Positions 1 to 6,668 of a stretch of 11,982 nucleotides of DNA are shown piece after piece. Source of the stretch: Nitriliruptorales bacterium (GTDB taxonomy: Bacteria > Actinomycetota > Nitriliruptoria > Euzebyales > Egibacteraceae); NCBI GenBank assembly GCA_007119305.1, contig SKPY01000506.1, positions 1-11,982 on the forward strand, read 5' to 3'. The translations under genes were made by a program, and so were the position numbers. The notes under the pieces were generated by a model. The model worked only from the letters and a program-made list of their open reading frames with translations, did no database searches and was not told the origin of the DNA. Position 1 is the first letter of the stretch. Each line of letters starts with the position of its first letter.

Positions 1-592
1 CCGGCTGCTCGCCGCGCAGCACCGCGAGGCCGCGCCGCAGGTCGGTGTAGCCCCAGGCGAGGTCGAACACCTCGACGGCGACCGTGCGGGGATCGCCATG
101 GAACCCGTGCACGAGCTCGTCGAGCGCGGCCAGGACAAGCGCTGCCTCGCGCTCCAGCTGCTGGGCGAGCTCGGCTTCGTCGGGGGCCGGTGGTCGCAGC
201 GGCTCGGCCCGTCGCGCGGCGATGGCGTCCAGCGCCTCGTCGTCAGGCCCGTCAACGGACCAGATACGCAGCGGACGCACGATGCGCTGGTTGGCCACGG
301 GCACGTCGGAGGGGCGGCATGCCCACCACAGCGGCAGCTTGGCGAGCCCGTGGCGTTCGAGCATGGCGAGCACCTCAGGCGGGTCGCTGCCCCACGGCAG
401 GTCACGCGCCGGCCGCTCCACGACGAGCGCGACCTCGGTGCGCTCGAGCCGGTCCGGGCCGTCGAGCACGGCCCCGAACGCGTAGGCAGCGAGCACCGGC
501 GGCTGGGCGTCGAGCGAACGCGCGAACCCGGCCTCGTCGCCGAGCGCCTCGACCAGCCTGCGCAGATGACCCACGGCGGTGGCGTGCTTCAT
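1..592 (-). CDS. DUF7711-like hypothetical protein (3' end beyond window)
   Basis: Function unknown. The first 197 residues are visible and the C-terminus lies beyond base 1. The protein starts MKHATAVGHLRRL and carries AAYAFGAVLDGP (35-46), VALVVERPARDLPWG (54-68), PLWW (87-90) and RPLRIWSVDGPDDEALDAI (106-124). This layout matches, from memory, small Streptomyces proteins that begin MKHATAV and are grouped as DUF7711. There is no signal peptide or membrane segment, so it is probably cytosolic. I chose the ATG at 592 because homologues begin MKHATAV. A GTG sits directly upstream in frame (595) and could be the start of a leaderless message. There is no Shine-Dalgarno sequence. A 157-bp gap separates it from the DUF2993 gene upstream, so it is probably a separate unit. 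The gene is sure; the family name is fairly sure; any role is unknown. Confidence 0.8.
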   Translation of the reverse strand, partial: MKHATAVGHLRRLVEALGDEAGFARSLDAQPPVLAAYAFGAVLDGPDRLERTEVALVVERPARDLPWGSDPPEVLAMLERHGLAKLPLWWACRPSDVPVANQRIVRPLRIWSVDGPDDEALDAIAARRAEPLRPPAPDEAELAQQLEREAALVLAALDELVHGFHGDPRTVAVEVFDLAWGYTDLRRGLAVLRGEQP

Positions 593-595
593 CAC

Positions 596-607
596 GGCGC
601 GAGCCTA
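596..607 (-). promoter_or_regulatory. Candidate -10 box for a leaderless DUF7711-like mRNA
   Basis: On the minus strand TAGGCT (607-602) fits the TANNNT actinobacterial -10. It is followed by 6 nt and then GTG ATG AAG. A transcript starting 6-7 nt after the -10 would begin on that GTG, and no Shine-Dalgarno lies near it. I see no clear -35. The rest of the 593-749 gap holds only a 6-bp GC stem (680-685 with 694-699) without a T-run, so I do not call a terminator there. Confidence 0.35.
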
Positions 608-749
608 CTCCAGCGCGATCGCGTCGCACGCCAGCATGCCAGATCGTCCGTAGCGCTCGTCACCTCACCCCTGCTCGTCCGCCGCGTGCCCCAGCGGCGT
701 GCCTGCGCTGCGCGGGAGAGGCGACGTAGGGCCCAGCAGTGCCGGCACC

Positions 750-1556
750 TCACCCGGGCGGCGCGGCGAGGCGCACGTCAGTCGCGGAGCCGCTCAGGCG
801 CAGGACGCCACGGCGGATCTCGACGTCGTCGGCGCGGAAGCCGAACGGCAGCTCATCGATGCGCAGCTCGACCTGGGCGAACCCGCCGATCGGCGCGGTG
901 GGTCGGAAGACGATCTCGCCGTCCTCGACCTCCGCCGTCGCGTCGATCACGGCGAAGCGCGCGACGCTGAGCCGGGCCACGCCGCTGCGCAGCTCGATGT
1001 CCACGAGCGGGATGCGCCCGATCGGACCGACGAGCTGCTGCACCGCGTCGTCTCCCAGCTCGACGAAGAAGCGGCCTTCCGCGGCGTGCAGCTCGGGCTC
1101 GGGCCGTTCGAGCAGGTCGCGGTCGACCGGCACCTCGTCGAGCTCGAGCTCGAAGCGGTCGATGACGGCAGCGGTGTCGGGCAGCGGCACGTCGCGGGCC
1201 TCGATCCGCACGTCGACCGGCTGGCCGGTGAGCAGGCGCAGCCCGACCGGCCAGCCCGACAAGCGCACGTCGACCGGCACGCCGACCGCCTCCTCGGCGT
1301 GGTCGGCAGCGAGCTGCTCGACGTTACGCCCGATCGCGGCGTTGGCGACCAGCAGGCCGGCGACGAGCACCACCAGCACCACGAGCACGACCCCCCCGAC
1401 TGCCGCGGTCCTGCCGGGGCTGCCGGCGGTCGTGTCAGGCCCGGGTCCGGCAACCTCCACGACGGGCAGCTGGTCGGTGTCGTCGCGCGGGGGGACAGCC
1501 CCGTCGCGCCGCGGGGGCGGATGGTCGCTGCCGGCGGGGTGCCCGCTAGGCGTCAT
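750..1556 (-). CDS. Membrane-anchored DUF2993 (LmeA-like) protein
   Basis: A 268-residue protein. The N-terminal 50 residues are Pro/Asp/Arg-rich and probably cytosolic. One membrane segment follows (about 51-76, AAVGGVVLVVLVVLVAGLLV), then an acidic outer domain to the C-terminus. That domain has the usual DUF2993 alternation of short hydrophobic strands: VGVPVDVRLSGWPVGLRLL (91-109), GQPVDVRIEARDVPL (111-125), RFFVELGDDAVQQLV (162-176) and LRLSGSATDVRL (252-263). The family includes mycobacterial LmeA, a phospholipid-binding envelope protein needed for lipomannan maturation. Lipid binding outside the membrane is therefore inferred here, not seen. The ATG at 1556 lies inside the last codons of the flotillin gene (11-bp overlap) just after GGGAGGG, which points to translational coupling. 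A longer reading frame upstream lacks a site and would lie wholly inside the flotillin gene. Confidence 0.82.
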   Translation of the reverse strand: MTPSGHPAGSDHPPPRRDGAVPPRDDTDQLPVVEVAGPGPDTTAGSPGRTAAVGGVVLVVLVVLVAGLLVANAAIGRNVEQLAADHAEEAVGVPVDVRLSGWPVGLRLLTGQPVDVRIEARDVPLPDTAAVIDRFELELDEVPVDRDLLERPEPELHAAEGRFFVELGDDAVQQLVGPIGRIPLVDIELRSGVARLSVARFAVIDATAEVEDGEIVFRPTAPIGGFAQVELRIDELPFGFRADDVEIRRGVLRLSGSATDVRLAAPPG

Positions 1557-2943
1557 CGCCCTCCCGCGCCGCCGGCACGGTCTCGCCGTCGCCGCGCTCG
1601 CCCAGGCGGGCGAACAGCGCACGCAGGTCCACGCCGGTGAGGTCCTTGCCGATCTCGAGTCCCTGCTCGAGGTTGCTCGCCACGGTCTTCGCGAGCTGCG
1701 AGGCGCCGTCGGTTGAGATCACCGTCATCTTCTCGATCGCGGAGATCGGCTCGGATGCGCCGCGCACGACGTCGGGCAGGATCCCCGTGAGCAGGTCGAG
1801 CGTCGCGGCATCGCCGTAGAGCCGGAACGCCTCGGCGTTCTTCTCGCGCGCCTCAGCCTCGGCCTCACCCTTCGCCCGGATCGCCGCGGCCTCGGCGTTG
1901 CCCTCGAGCTCCACCGCCTCCGCCATGCGGGCCCGGCGGGCCTTCTCCGCCTCGGCATCGAAGATCGCCGAGTTCTTCCGGCCCTCGGCCTCCTGCTCGA
2001 CGCGGTAGCGCTCCGCGTCGGCCGGCTTGCGCACCTCGGCGTCAAGCTGGCGGTCCCGCAGCGACGCCTCGCGCTCGGCGACGCGCTCCTGCTCGGCGAT
2101 GACCTCCTGGTTGCGGGCCGCCTCCCGCAGCGGGCCGGCGGCGGCGGCCTGGGCGTCCGCCTCGTCGGTCTCGGCCTTGATCTCGGCCTGCTTCAGCGCG
2201 AGCTGGCGGTTCTGCACCGCGATGGCCTCTTCGGCGCGCAGCCGCTCCTCCTCGGCGGCCTGGCGGGCGCGGGCCTCGGCGATCTTCGCGTCCTGCTCGA
2301 CGCGGGCAGCCTCGGGGCGCCCGAGGTCGGTCAGGTACTCGCCCTCGGCCTGGATGTCTTGGAGCTGGAAGGTGTCGAGGGTGAGCCCCTGGTTGGTGAG
2401 CGACGTCTCCGCCTCCTCGGCGACGGCGGACGCGAACGCGGCGCGGTCCTTGATGATCTCCTCGACGGTCAGGCGTCCGACGATCGCGCGCAAGCTGCCG
2501 GCGAGGACCTCCTGGGTGAAGGTCTCGACTTCCCGCTGCTGTGTCAGGAAGCGCTGGGCGGCCGCTCGGATCGCGTCCTCGTTGCCGCCGACCTTCACGA
2601 TCGCGACACCGTCGAGGTCGGCCTTGATGCCCTGGGTGGACACCGCACCGCGGATCGAGATCGAGATCCGCCTGCTCGACAGGTCCATGATGTGCAGCTT
2701 CTGCACGAACGGCAGCACGAAGACGCTCGCGCCCATGACGACCTTCTGGCCGCTCATGTCGTGGGAGACCTCACCGGTCTCGGGGTTCTTCACCGGCGCG
2801 CCCTTGCGCCCGGTGATGATGTACGCCTCGTTCGGGCCCGCCACCTTGATCCGCTTCACGATGAGGTAGGCGACGAGGATCAGCAGGATGACCGCGCCGA
2901 TGATCGCGGTGATCAGCGGCGCCTGGAAGACGAAGTCGAGCAT
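1546..2943 (-). CDS. Flotillin-like SPFH/Band 7 protein
   Basis: A 465-residue flotillin of the FloT/YuaG/YqiK type, close to the usual family size. One N-terminal membrane segment (about 9-29, PLITAIIGAVILLILVAYLIV) is followed by the SPFH domain (about 32-200; note GPNEAYIITGRKG at 36-48, VFVLPFVQKLHIMDLSSRRISI at 74-95 and GRLTVEEIIKDRAAF at 156-170). A long Ala/Glu/Arg coiled coil (about 205-375) contains the EA-rich repeats typical of flotillins. The C-terminal part (about 376-440) carries the hydrophobic oligomerisation stretch ATLDLLTGILPDVV. Flotillins form large oligomers that scaffold ordered membrane microdomains, facing the cytosol. The ATG at 2943 has a good site, AGAAAGGA (2960-2953), 9 nt upstream. 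The NfeD-like gene lies 93 bp upstream, repeating the common NfeD-flotillin pair (YuaF-YuaG in Bacillus). The stop codon overlaps the DUF2993 start. Confidence 0.93.
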   Translation of the reverse strand: MLDFVFQAPLITAIIGAVILLILVAYLIVKRIKVAGPNEAYIITGRKGAPVKNPETGEVSHDMSGQKVVMGASVFVLPFVQKLHIMDLSSRRISISIRGAVSTQGIKADLDGVAIVKVGGNEDAIRAAAQRFLTQQREVETFTQEVLAGSLRAIVGRLTVEEIIKDRAAFASAVAEEAETSLTNQGLTLDTFQLQDIQAEGEYLTDLGRPEAARVEQDAKIAEARARQAAEEERLRAEEAIAVQNRQLALKQAEIKAETDEADAQAAAAGPLREAARNQEVIAEQERVAEREASLRDRQLDAEVRKPADAERYRVEQEAEGRKNSAIFDAEAEKARRARMAEAVELEGNAEAAAIRAKGEAEAEAREKNAEAFRLYGDAATLDLLTGILPDVVRGASEPISAIEKMTVISTDGASQLAKTVASNLEQGLEIGKDLTGVDLRALFARLGERGDGETVPAAREGDDA

Positions 2944-3036
2944 GCCGGTGCATCCTTTCTGCGCGGTGGCCGGTGCCGGTCGCCGTCTTCCGAGGGCGGT
3001 GGGGTGGTGGTGCGCGGTGCGCCCCGACCCTCGTGG

Positions 3037-3549
3037 TCAGGCGTCCTCGGCCCGCTTGACCATGACCGAGGACGACGACAGCACGACCGTGACCTCGACC
3101 TGGGTGCCCGCGGGCAGCTCCTCCTCTGCGCGTGCGTTGTACTTGTGCAGCTTGCCGTGGTGGCGGATCGTGACCTCCCCGTAGCCTTGCGGGGGGATGC
3201 GGGTGATGACCGTCCCGGGGGTGCCCTCCAGCGAGGTCGTCGTCACCGTCTCGTCGGTGGGCATGTTGATGAGCGTGCGCATGATCGCGAGGGCGATGCC
3301 GCCCACGACCCCGCCGCTGGCGAGGCCGCCGAGCGCGCCGAGCGTCGCTCCCGCCCCCGTGGCGAACATGATGAGCGCCGCCCCGAAGCCGAACGCCGCG
3401 AGGAACGAGCCGAGCACCGGCCCGGAGAAGATGCCCCCGCCGAAGTCGAGGTCGAACGCGTCGAAGATCCCCTCGAAGACCTCGCCGAGGACCAGTGAGA
3501 CGAGCACGACCGCGAGCCCCACCGCCCCGATGACGATGAAGCCGGTCAA
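3037..3549 (-). CDS. NfeD-like membrane protein, flotillin partner
   Basis: A 170-residue protein from the chosen start. Residues 1-22 form a membrane helix, MTGFIVIGAVGLAVVLVSLV. A Gly-rich hydrophobic region (about 37-95) probably holds two or more further helices. Residues about 100-170 form a soluble beta domain ending VEVTVVLSSSSVMVKR, as in the OB-fold of NfeD proteins. Short NfeD proteins without the ClpP-like protease part typically sit beside flotillins and help organise or regulate them. Start choice: TTG at 3549 has GGAAGGA (3565-3559) 9 nt upstream and puts the first helix at the N-terminus. A GTG at 3579, 12 nt after the hydrolase stop, would add 10 residues but has no clear site. 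Either start keeps the gene in the same transcription unit. Confidence 0.85.
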   Translation of the reverse strand: MTGFIVIGAVGLAVVLVSLVLGEVFEGIFDAFDLDFGGGIFSGPVLGSFLAAFGFGAALIMFATGAGATLGALGGLASGGVVGGIALAIMRTLINMPTDETVTTTSLEGTPGTVITRIPPQGYGEVTIRHHGKLHKYNARAEEELPAGTQVEVTVVLSSSSVMVKRAEDA

Positions 3550-3558
3550 ACCAGGGTT

Positions 3559-3565
3559 TCCTTCC
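3559..3565 (-). promoter_or_regulatory. Ribosome binding site deciding the NfeD-like start
   Basis: GGAAGGA on the minus strand lies 9 nt before the TTG at 3549. The only upstream in-frame alternatives (GTG at 3579 and 3567) have no comparable purine run at the right distance. Confidence 0.5.
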
Positions 3566-3591
3566 ACCAACTCGACCACGGCACTGGCAGG

Positions 3592-4464
3592 CTACAAGGT
3601 ACCGCGCCCCTCGGCCGGTGCGAGGACGTCCTCGAGCCAGTCGAGCAGGAGCGCGAGCGGCGCCTGCCAGCCGGCGTCGAGCATCAGGTCGTGGCCCATG
3701 CCGGCGAACAGGTGCGCCCGCGTGCCGTAGCGGCGCGCCGAGCGCACGAGATCGCTGGCCGGCACGAGCGTGTCAGCACCCCCGCCGAGCACGAGCACCG
3801 GGCACGCCGCCGTGTACGCGCGCCGCGGCAGGCCGAGCTGCAGCTGCGCCCGCGGTGCCTCGGGGGTGAGGCGGGCGGCGTACGAGGCGCCAGCCGCCTC
3901 GTCGAGTCCGGCGAACAGGTCGTGGGCGTCGAGGCGCAGCGGGCGCATGGCGGCGGCCTGCGCGAGCCGGACGGGTCGGCGACGGACGAGGTTGGCGACG
4001 ACCCCGAACCCGTGGCGGTCGCCGGTGGGTGCCACGAGCACCGCTGCCGGCGCGGCGAGGTAGCGCTCGAGCACCCGCTGGACGACGAGGCCCCCCATGG
4101 AGTGGCCGACGAGCACCGGGGGAGCGGGCAGGGCCGTGATCGTCTGGAGCACGTCGTGCTCGTAGTCGCGCAGCGTCCAGCGGTGCAGGCCCTCCGAGCC
4201 TGCGCTCGCACCGTGGCCGCGGAGGCTGAGCGCGTAGCCCGACCAGCCGCGCTCGGCGAGCGCGGGCAGCCAGTGCTCGTCCCAGCACCACGCCGCGTGC
4301 GAGTGGCCGTGGACGAACAGCAGCGGTGGCCGGTCGCCGGCCGGCCCGCCGGCCGGGTGCCGCTCGATGACCTCGCGCTGCGGGAGCGGCTGCGGGGGGA
4401 AGGCCCACTCGAGCGGCTCGATCACCTTCGTCCGTGTGCCGGCGCGGGTGGAGCGAATCGGCAT
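3592..4464 (-). CDS. Alpha/beta hydrolase (esterase-like)
   Basis: A 290-residue alpha/beta hydrolase with every expected landmark. The oxyanion region is FVHGHSHAAWCW (50-61), LRGHGASAGS follows at 81-90, and the nucleophile elbow is GHSMGG with Ser122. The acid is Asp231 in VLGGGADTLVP and the base is His258 in AGMGHDLML. There is no signal peptide, so it is cytosolic. Substrate is unknown; esters or lactones are inferred from the monooxygenase gene next to it, whose product could feed it. The ATG at 4464 shares one base with the monooxygenase stop (TGATG), and GGAGG (4476-4472) lies 7 nt upstream, so translation is probably coupled. A longer frame running upstream inside the monooxygenase gene is a shadow. 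A haloperoxidase- or epoxide-hydrolase-like activity cannot be excluded from sequence alone. Confidence 0.9.
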   Translation of the reverse strand: MPIRSTRAGTRTKVIEPLEWAFPPQPLPQREVIERHPAGGPAGDRPPLLFVHGHSHAAWCWDEHWLPALAERGWSGYALSLRGHGASAGSEGLHRWTLRDYEHDVLQTITALPAPPVLVGHSMGGLVVQRVLERYLAAPAAVLVAPTGDRHGFGVVANLVRRRPVRLAQAAAMRPLRLDAHDLFAGLDEAAGASYAARLTPEAPRAQLQLGLPRRAYTAACPVLVLGGGADTLVPASDLVRSARRYGTRAHLFAGMGHDLMLDAGWQAPLALLLDWLEDVLAPAEGRGTL

Positions 4465-5807
4465 CAGCGCGCCTCCAGCAGCGCGATGTCGTCCTCGAGC
4501 CCGCGCAGGTAGTCGAAGTGGTTGATCTCGAAGTAGTGGCGGGAGGAATCCTTGTAGCGCACGCCGCCGCCGAGGTGCGCGCCTGCATGCTCGGCGCGCC
4601 GGTGGCGGAAGGCCGCGAGGCTCGCCGCGCCGTCGCGCAGTGCCTCGAGCTGCTTCGCGATCGCCACCGCCTGCCAGTGCACGATCTTGAACTGTCCGCT
4701 GTCGGGCTGGACGAGCCCGCACATGAACAGGTTGTCGTGCTCGGGGTGGAAGACGTTGCGGTACAGCCGCGGCCTGTCGCCGTGCCAGCTGAGGTGGGCC
4801 TGGTCGATGAACGGCAGCCGCAGGAGGTAGCCGGTGCAGAACACGATGAGATCGACCTGCTCGCGCGAGCCGTCGCTGAAGACGACCTCGTGACCGTCGA
4901 GGCGTGCGACGTCGTCCTTCGGGGTGATCGCGCCGTGCCCCACGTAGTAGACCAGCTGTGAGTTCACGATCGGGTGGGTCTCGAGCATCCGGTGGTCAGG
5001 CGCCTTCAGCCCCAGCCGGGTGATGTCGCCGACGGTGAGCTTGAGCGTCGTCTCGAGCAGCCACTGCAGCGCCCGCTTGGGGATGCGCAGGGCGAGCATG
5101 AGGTCGTAGACCTGATCGCTGGGCCGGCCGAAGGTGTACTTCTGCGCATACCAGTAGCCGCGGCGGGTCGAGTGGAAGGTCGCCTCGGCGTGCTGGGCTG
5201 CCTCGACCGCGAGGTCGCAGCCGGTGTTGCCGGCGCCGACGACCAGCACGCGCTTGCCGCGCAGGACCTCGGGGTCCTTGTAGTCCGCCGAGTGGAGCAC
5301 CTCGCCGTCGAACGTGCCGGGGTAGTTGGGCTGCTTCGGGTACCAGTTGTGGCCGTTGGCGATGACGACGCCGGCGAAGCGGCGGGTCTGCGTCGCCCCG
5401 GTGGCGCGGCGCCGGATCGTGACGTCCCACGCCTTGCCGTCCTCGAACGGCACGATCCGCACGACCTCGGTGGCGAGCTCGATCACCTCGTGGAGCCCGA
5501 AGTGGCGCGCGTAGGCCTGGAAGTAGCGGTGCAGGTCGGAGTGGTGCGGGTAGTCGGCGCAGCCGTCGGGTAGCGGGAAGTCGGGGAACTGCGTGAACGG
5601 CTTCGACGAGATCGTGTGCACCGAGGAGTAGATGCGCGCGTGCTCGGCCTGCCAGTTCCAGTTGCCGCCGACGTCGTCCTCGCGCTCGAAGACCTCGACT
5701 GCGAAGCCGTGCTCGCGCAGGTTCTTCGCTGCTGCGAGCCCGGAGCTGCCCGCCCCGACCACGCAGTAGACGTCGGACCGGTCGACGACGTGGGTGCTGG
5801 TGCTCAT
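4464..5807 (-). CDS. Flavin-containing monooxygenase (class B, FMO type)
   Basis: A 447-residue FAD- and NADPH-dependent monooxygenase of usual FMO length. The FAD Rossmann motif is VVGAGSSGLAAAKNL (16-30), and GGNWNW (47-52) is the second flavin contact. The FMO signature F-x-G-x3-H-x3-Y is FDGEVLHSADY (166-176). The NADPH Rossmann motif is VVGAGNTGCDLA (189-200), and FCTGY (323-327) is the usual late motif. The Tyr ending separates it from classic Baeyer-Villiger enzymes, which end in Trp-Pro/Asp, although some FMOs also do Baeyer-Villiger chemistry. Expected reaction: insertion of one oxygen atom from O2 into a soft nucleophile (N or S) or a ketone. The ATG at 5807 overlaps the TetR stop by 4 bp (ATGA) and follows a strong GGAGGT. 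Substrate unknown; TetR control and the coupled hydrolase suggest a xenobiotic or ketone catabolic step. Confidence 0.93.
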   Translation of the reverse strand: MSTSTHVVDRSDVYCVVGAGSSGLAAAKNLREHGFAVEVFEREDDVGGNWNWQAEHARIYSSVHTISSKPFTQFPDFPLPDGCADYPHHSDLHRYFQAYARHFGLHEVIELATEVVRIVPFEDGKAWDVTIRRRATGATQTRRFAGVVIANGHNWYPKQPNYPGTFDGEVLHSADYKDPEVLRGKRVLVVGAGNTGCDLAVEAAQHAEATFHSTRRGYWYAQKYTFGRPSDQVYDLMLALRIPKRALQWLLETTLKLTVGDITRLGLKAPDHRMLETHPIVNSQLVYYVGHGAITPKDDVARLDGHEVVFSDGSREQVDLIVFCTGYLLRLPFIDQAHLSWHGDRPRLYRNVFHPEHDNLFMCGLVQPDSGQFKIVHWQAVAIAKQLEALRDGAASLAAFRHRRAEHAGAHLGGGVRYKDSSRHYFEINHFDYLRGLEDDIALLEAR

Positions 5808-6460
5808 GGGGTACCTCCGTGCGGCGCGAACGCCCGCTCGAGGGCGGCGAGCAAGCTGCCGGCGCGGTCAGCCGCCTCGTCGGGCGTGGCACCGTGCAGC
5901 TCGAGGACGGGATCGAGCTCGGGTGCGTGGGGGGCGAGCGCGAGATGGGGCAGCAGCAGGATGAGCAGGGCGAGCAGGTGGTCGAGGTCGACGTCGTCGC
6001 GGAGCTCGCCACGATCCCGCGCGGACTTGAGCAGCGGGTCGAGCACGTCGCGGTAGTGGCGGTTGACCACCCGGCGCACCGTGGCGCGCACTGCCGGGTC
6101 CATCTCGAAGTTCGTCGCGAAGGTGACGCCGCGCTCCACCGGGTGGGCGCGGAAGTAGTCGATCCAGTCGACGGTCAGCACGCGCAGGAGGTCGAACAGC
6201 GGCTGGCCGGTGTCGCGCTGTTCCATGCGCGCGAGCATCGCGTCGCGGATGCGCGTGGAGCACACGTCGCAGACGTAGGCGAACAGCGCGAGCTTGTCGT
6301 CGAAGTACTGGAACAGCGACCCCTTGGCCACCCCCGCAGCACCGGCGATGGCGTTCAGGCTGCCACCGGAGAACCCGTGCGCACCGAACTCGCGCATGGC
6401 CGCGTCGACCACGCGGCCCCGCTTGTCGGCGGGAAGGTTGAACCACGTCGGTCTCGGCAT
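5804..6460 (-). CDS. TetR-family transcriptional regulator
   Basis: A 218-residue regulator with an N-terminal DNA-binding domain: KRGRVVDAAMREFGAHGFSG (13-32), then the helix-turn-helix SLNAIAGAAGVAKGSLFQYF (34-53), ending DDKLALF. The rest (about 60-215) is the variable helical ligand and dimer domain, including a Leu-rich stretch LLALLILLLPHLALAP (162-177) that could line a pocket for a hydrophobic ligand. It is the first gene of the unit and directly precedes the monooxygenase, so autorepression and control of all downstream genes is the simple reading. I chose the ATG at 6460 (GAGG 9 nt upstream). The upstream ATG at 6499 lies inside the palindromic operator and its extra residues (MTGWSSPVPRRYP) do not resemble a TetR N-terminus. 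Ligand unknown. Confidence 0.92.
   Translation of the reverse strand: MPRPTWFNLPADKRGRVVDAAMREFGAHGFSGGSLNAIAGAAGVAKGSLFQYFDDKLALFAYVCDVCSTRIRDAMLARMEQRDTGQPLFDLLRVLTVDWIDYFRAHPVERGVTFATNFEMDPAVRATVRRVVNRHYRDVLDPLLKSARDRGELRDDVDLDHLLALLILLLPHLALAPHAPELDPVLELHGATPDEAADRAGSLLAALERAFAPHGGTP
5813..5818 (-). promoter_or_regulatory. Strong ribosome binding site of the monooxygenase gene
   Basis: GGAGGT on the minus strand, 5 nt before the ATG at 5807 and inside the last codons of the TetR gene. It should allow strong translation of the enzyme relative to the regulator. Confidence 0.7.
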
Positions 6461-6484
6461 GGGGTAGCGCCTCGGGACGGGGGA

Positions 6485-6514
6485 TGACCACCCGGTCATA
6501 TGACCAGGTGGTCA
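6485..6514. promoter_or_regulatory. Double-palindrome TetR operator
   Basis: A 30-bp inverted repeat with a single mismatch, centred at 6499/6500, 24 bp upstream of the TetR start. It is made of two 14-bp sites, TGACCACCCGGTCA (6485-6498) and TGACCAGGTGGTCA (6501-6514), separated by TA. Each site is itself a palindrome with TGACC/GGTCA arms, and the central GGTCATATGACC (6494-6505) is a perfect 12-bp palindrome. Two nested dimer sites 16 bp apart are what is expected for paired TetR dimers, as seen with QacR-like binding. The TATGAC inside the centre could serve as the minus-strand -10, with TGGCAC 18 nt upstream as a weak -35, so binding would block the promoter. The link to this TetR is inferred from position. 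Confidence 0.8.
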
Positions 6515-6575
6515 CAACGTGCCACGCCTGAACCCGCGCGTCAACGCACCCGTGCCCGGCAGCCATGTCCGCGGC

Positions 6576-6623
6576 GGCGACGAGTCGCTGCCGGCGGGGG
6601 GCGACGAGCCGCTGCCGGCCCCC
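6576..6623. repeat. Imperfect 24-bp tandem repeat
   Basis: GGCGACGAGTCGCTGCCGGC (6576-6595) recurs as GGCGACGAGCCGCTGCCGGC (6600-6619), with one mismatch and a 24-bp period. A degenerate third unit may follow at about 6627-6648. It lies in the 154-bp non-coding stretch between the TetR operator and the stop of the thioredoxin-CcdA gene. There is no T-run, so it is not a recognisable terminator. In one plus-strand frame it would read GGDESLPA GGDEPLPA, but no convincing gene follows there. Confidence 0.5.
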
Positions 6624-6668
6624 GGGGGGACGCCGCCGCTGCCCGCCCGCGGGGCGACGTCGTCACCG

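Noticed and set aside
680..699. 6-bp hairpin downstream of the DUF2993 gene as terminator
   Set aside because: The stem is short, lies 50 bp past the stop, and has no T-run; such stems are frequent by chance at this GC content.
98..970. Plus-strand reading frame of about 290 codons across the DUF7711-like and DUF2993 genes
   Set aside because: It spans two opposite-strand genes with recognisable families, and its product turns into poly-Arg/Ser with no domain.
4465..4722. N-terminal extension of the hydrolase (86 extra residues)
   Set aside because: The extension is Arg/Ala-rich shadow sequence inside the monooxygenase gene. The ATG at 4464 has GGAGG and a coupled TGATG junction.
6461..6499. 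Upstream ATG at 6499 as the TetR start
   Set aside because: It lies within the operator palindrome, has no ribosome binding site, and adds residues unlike a TetR N-terminus.
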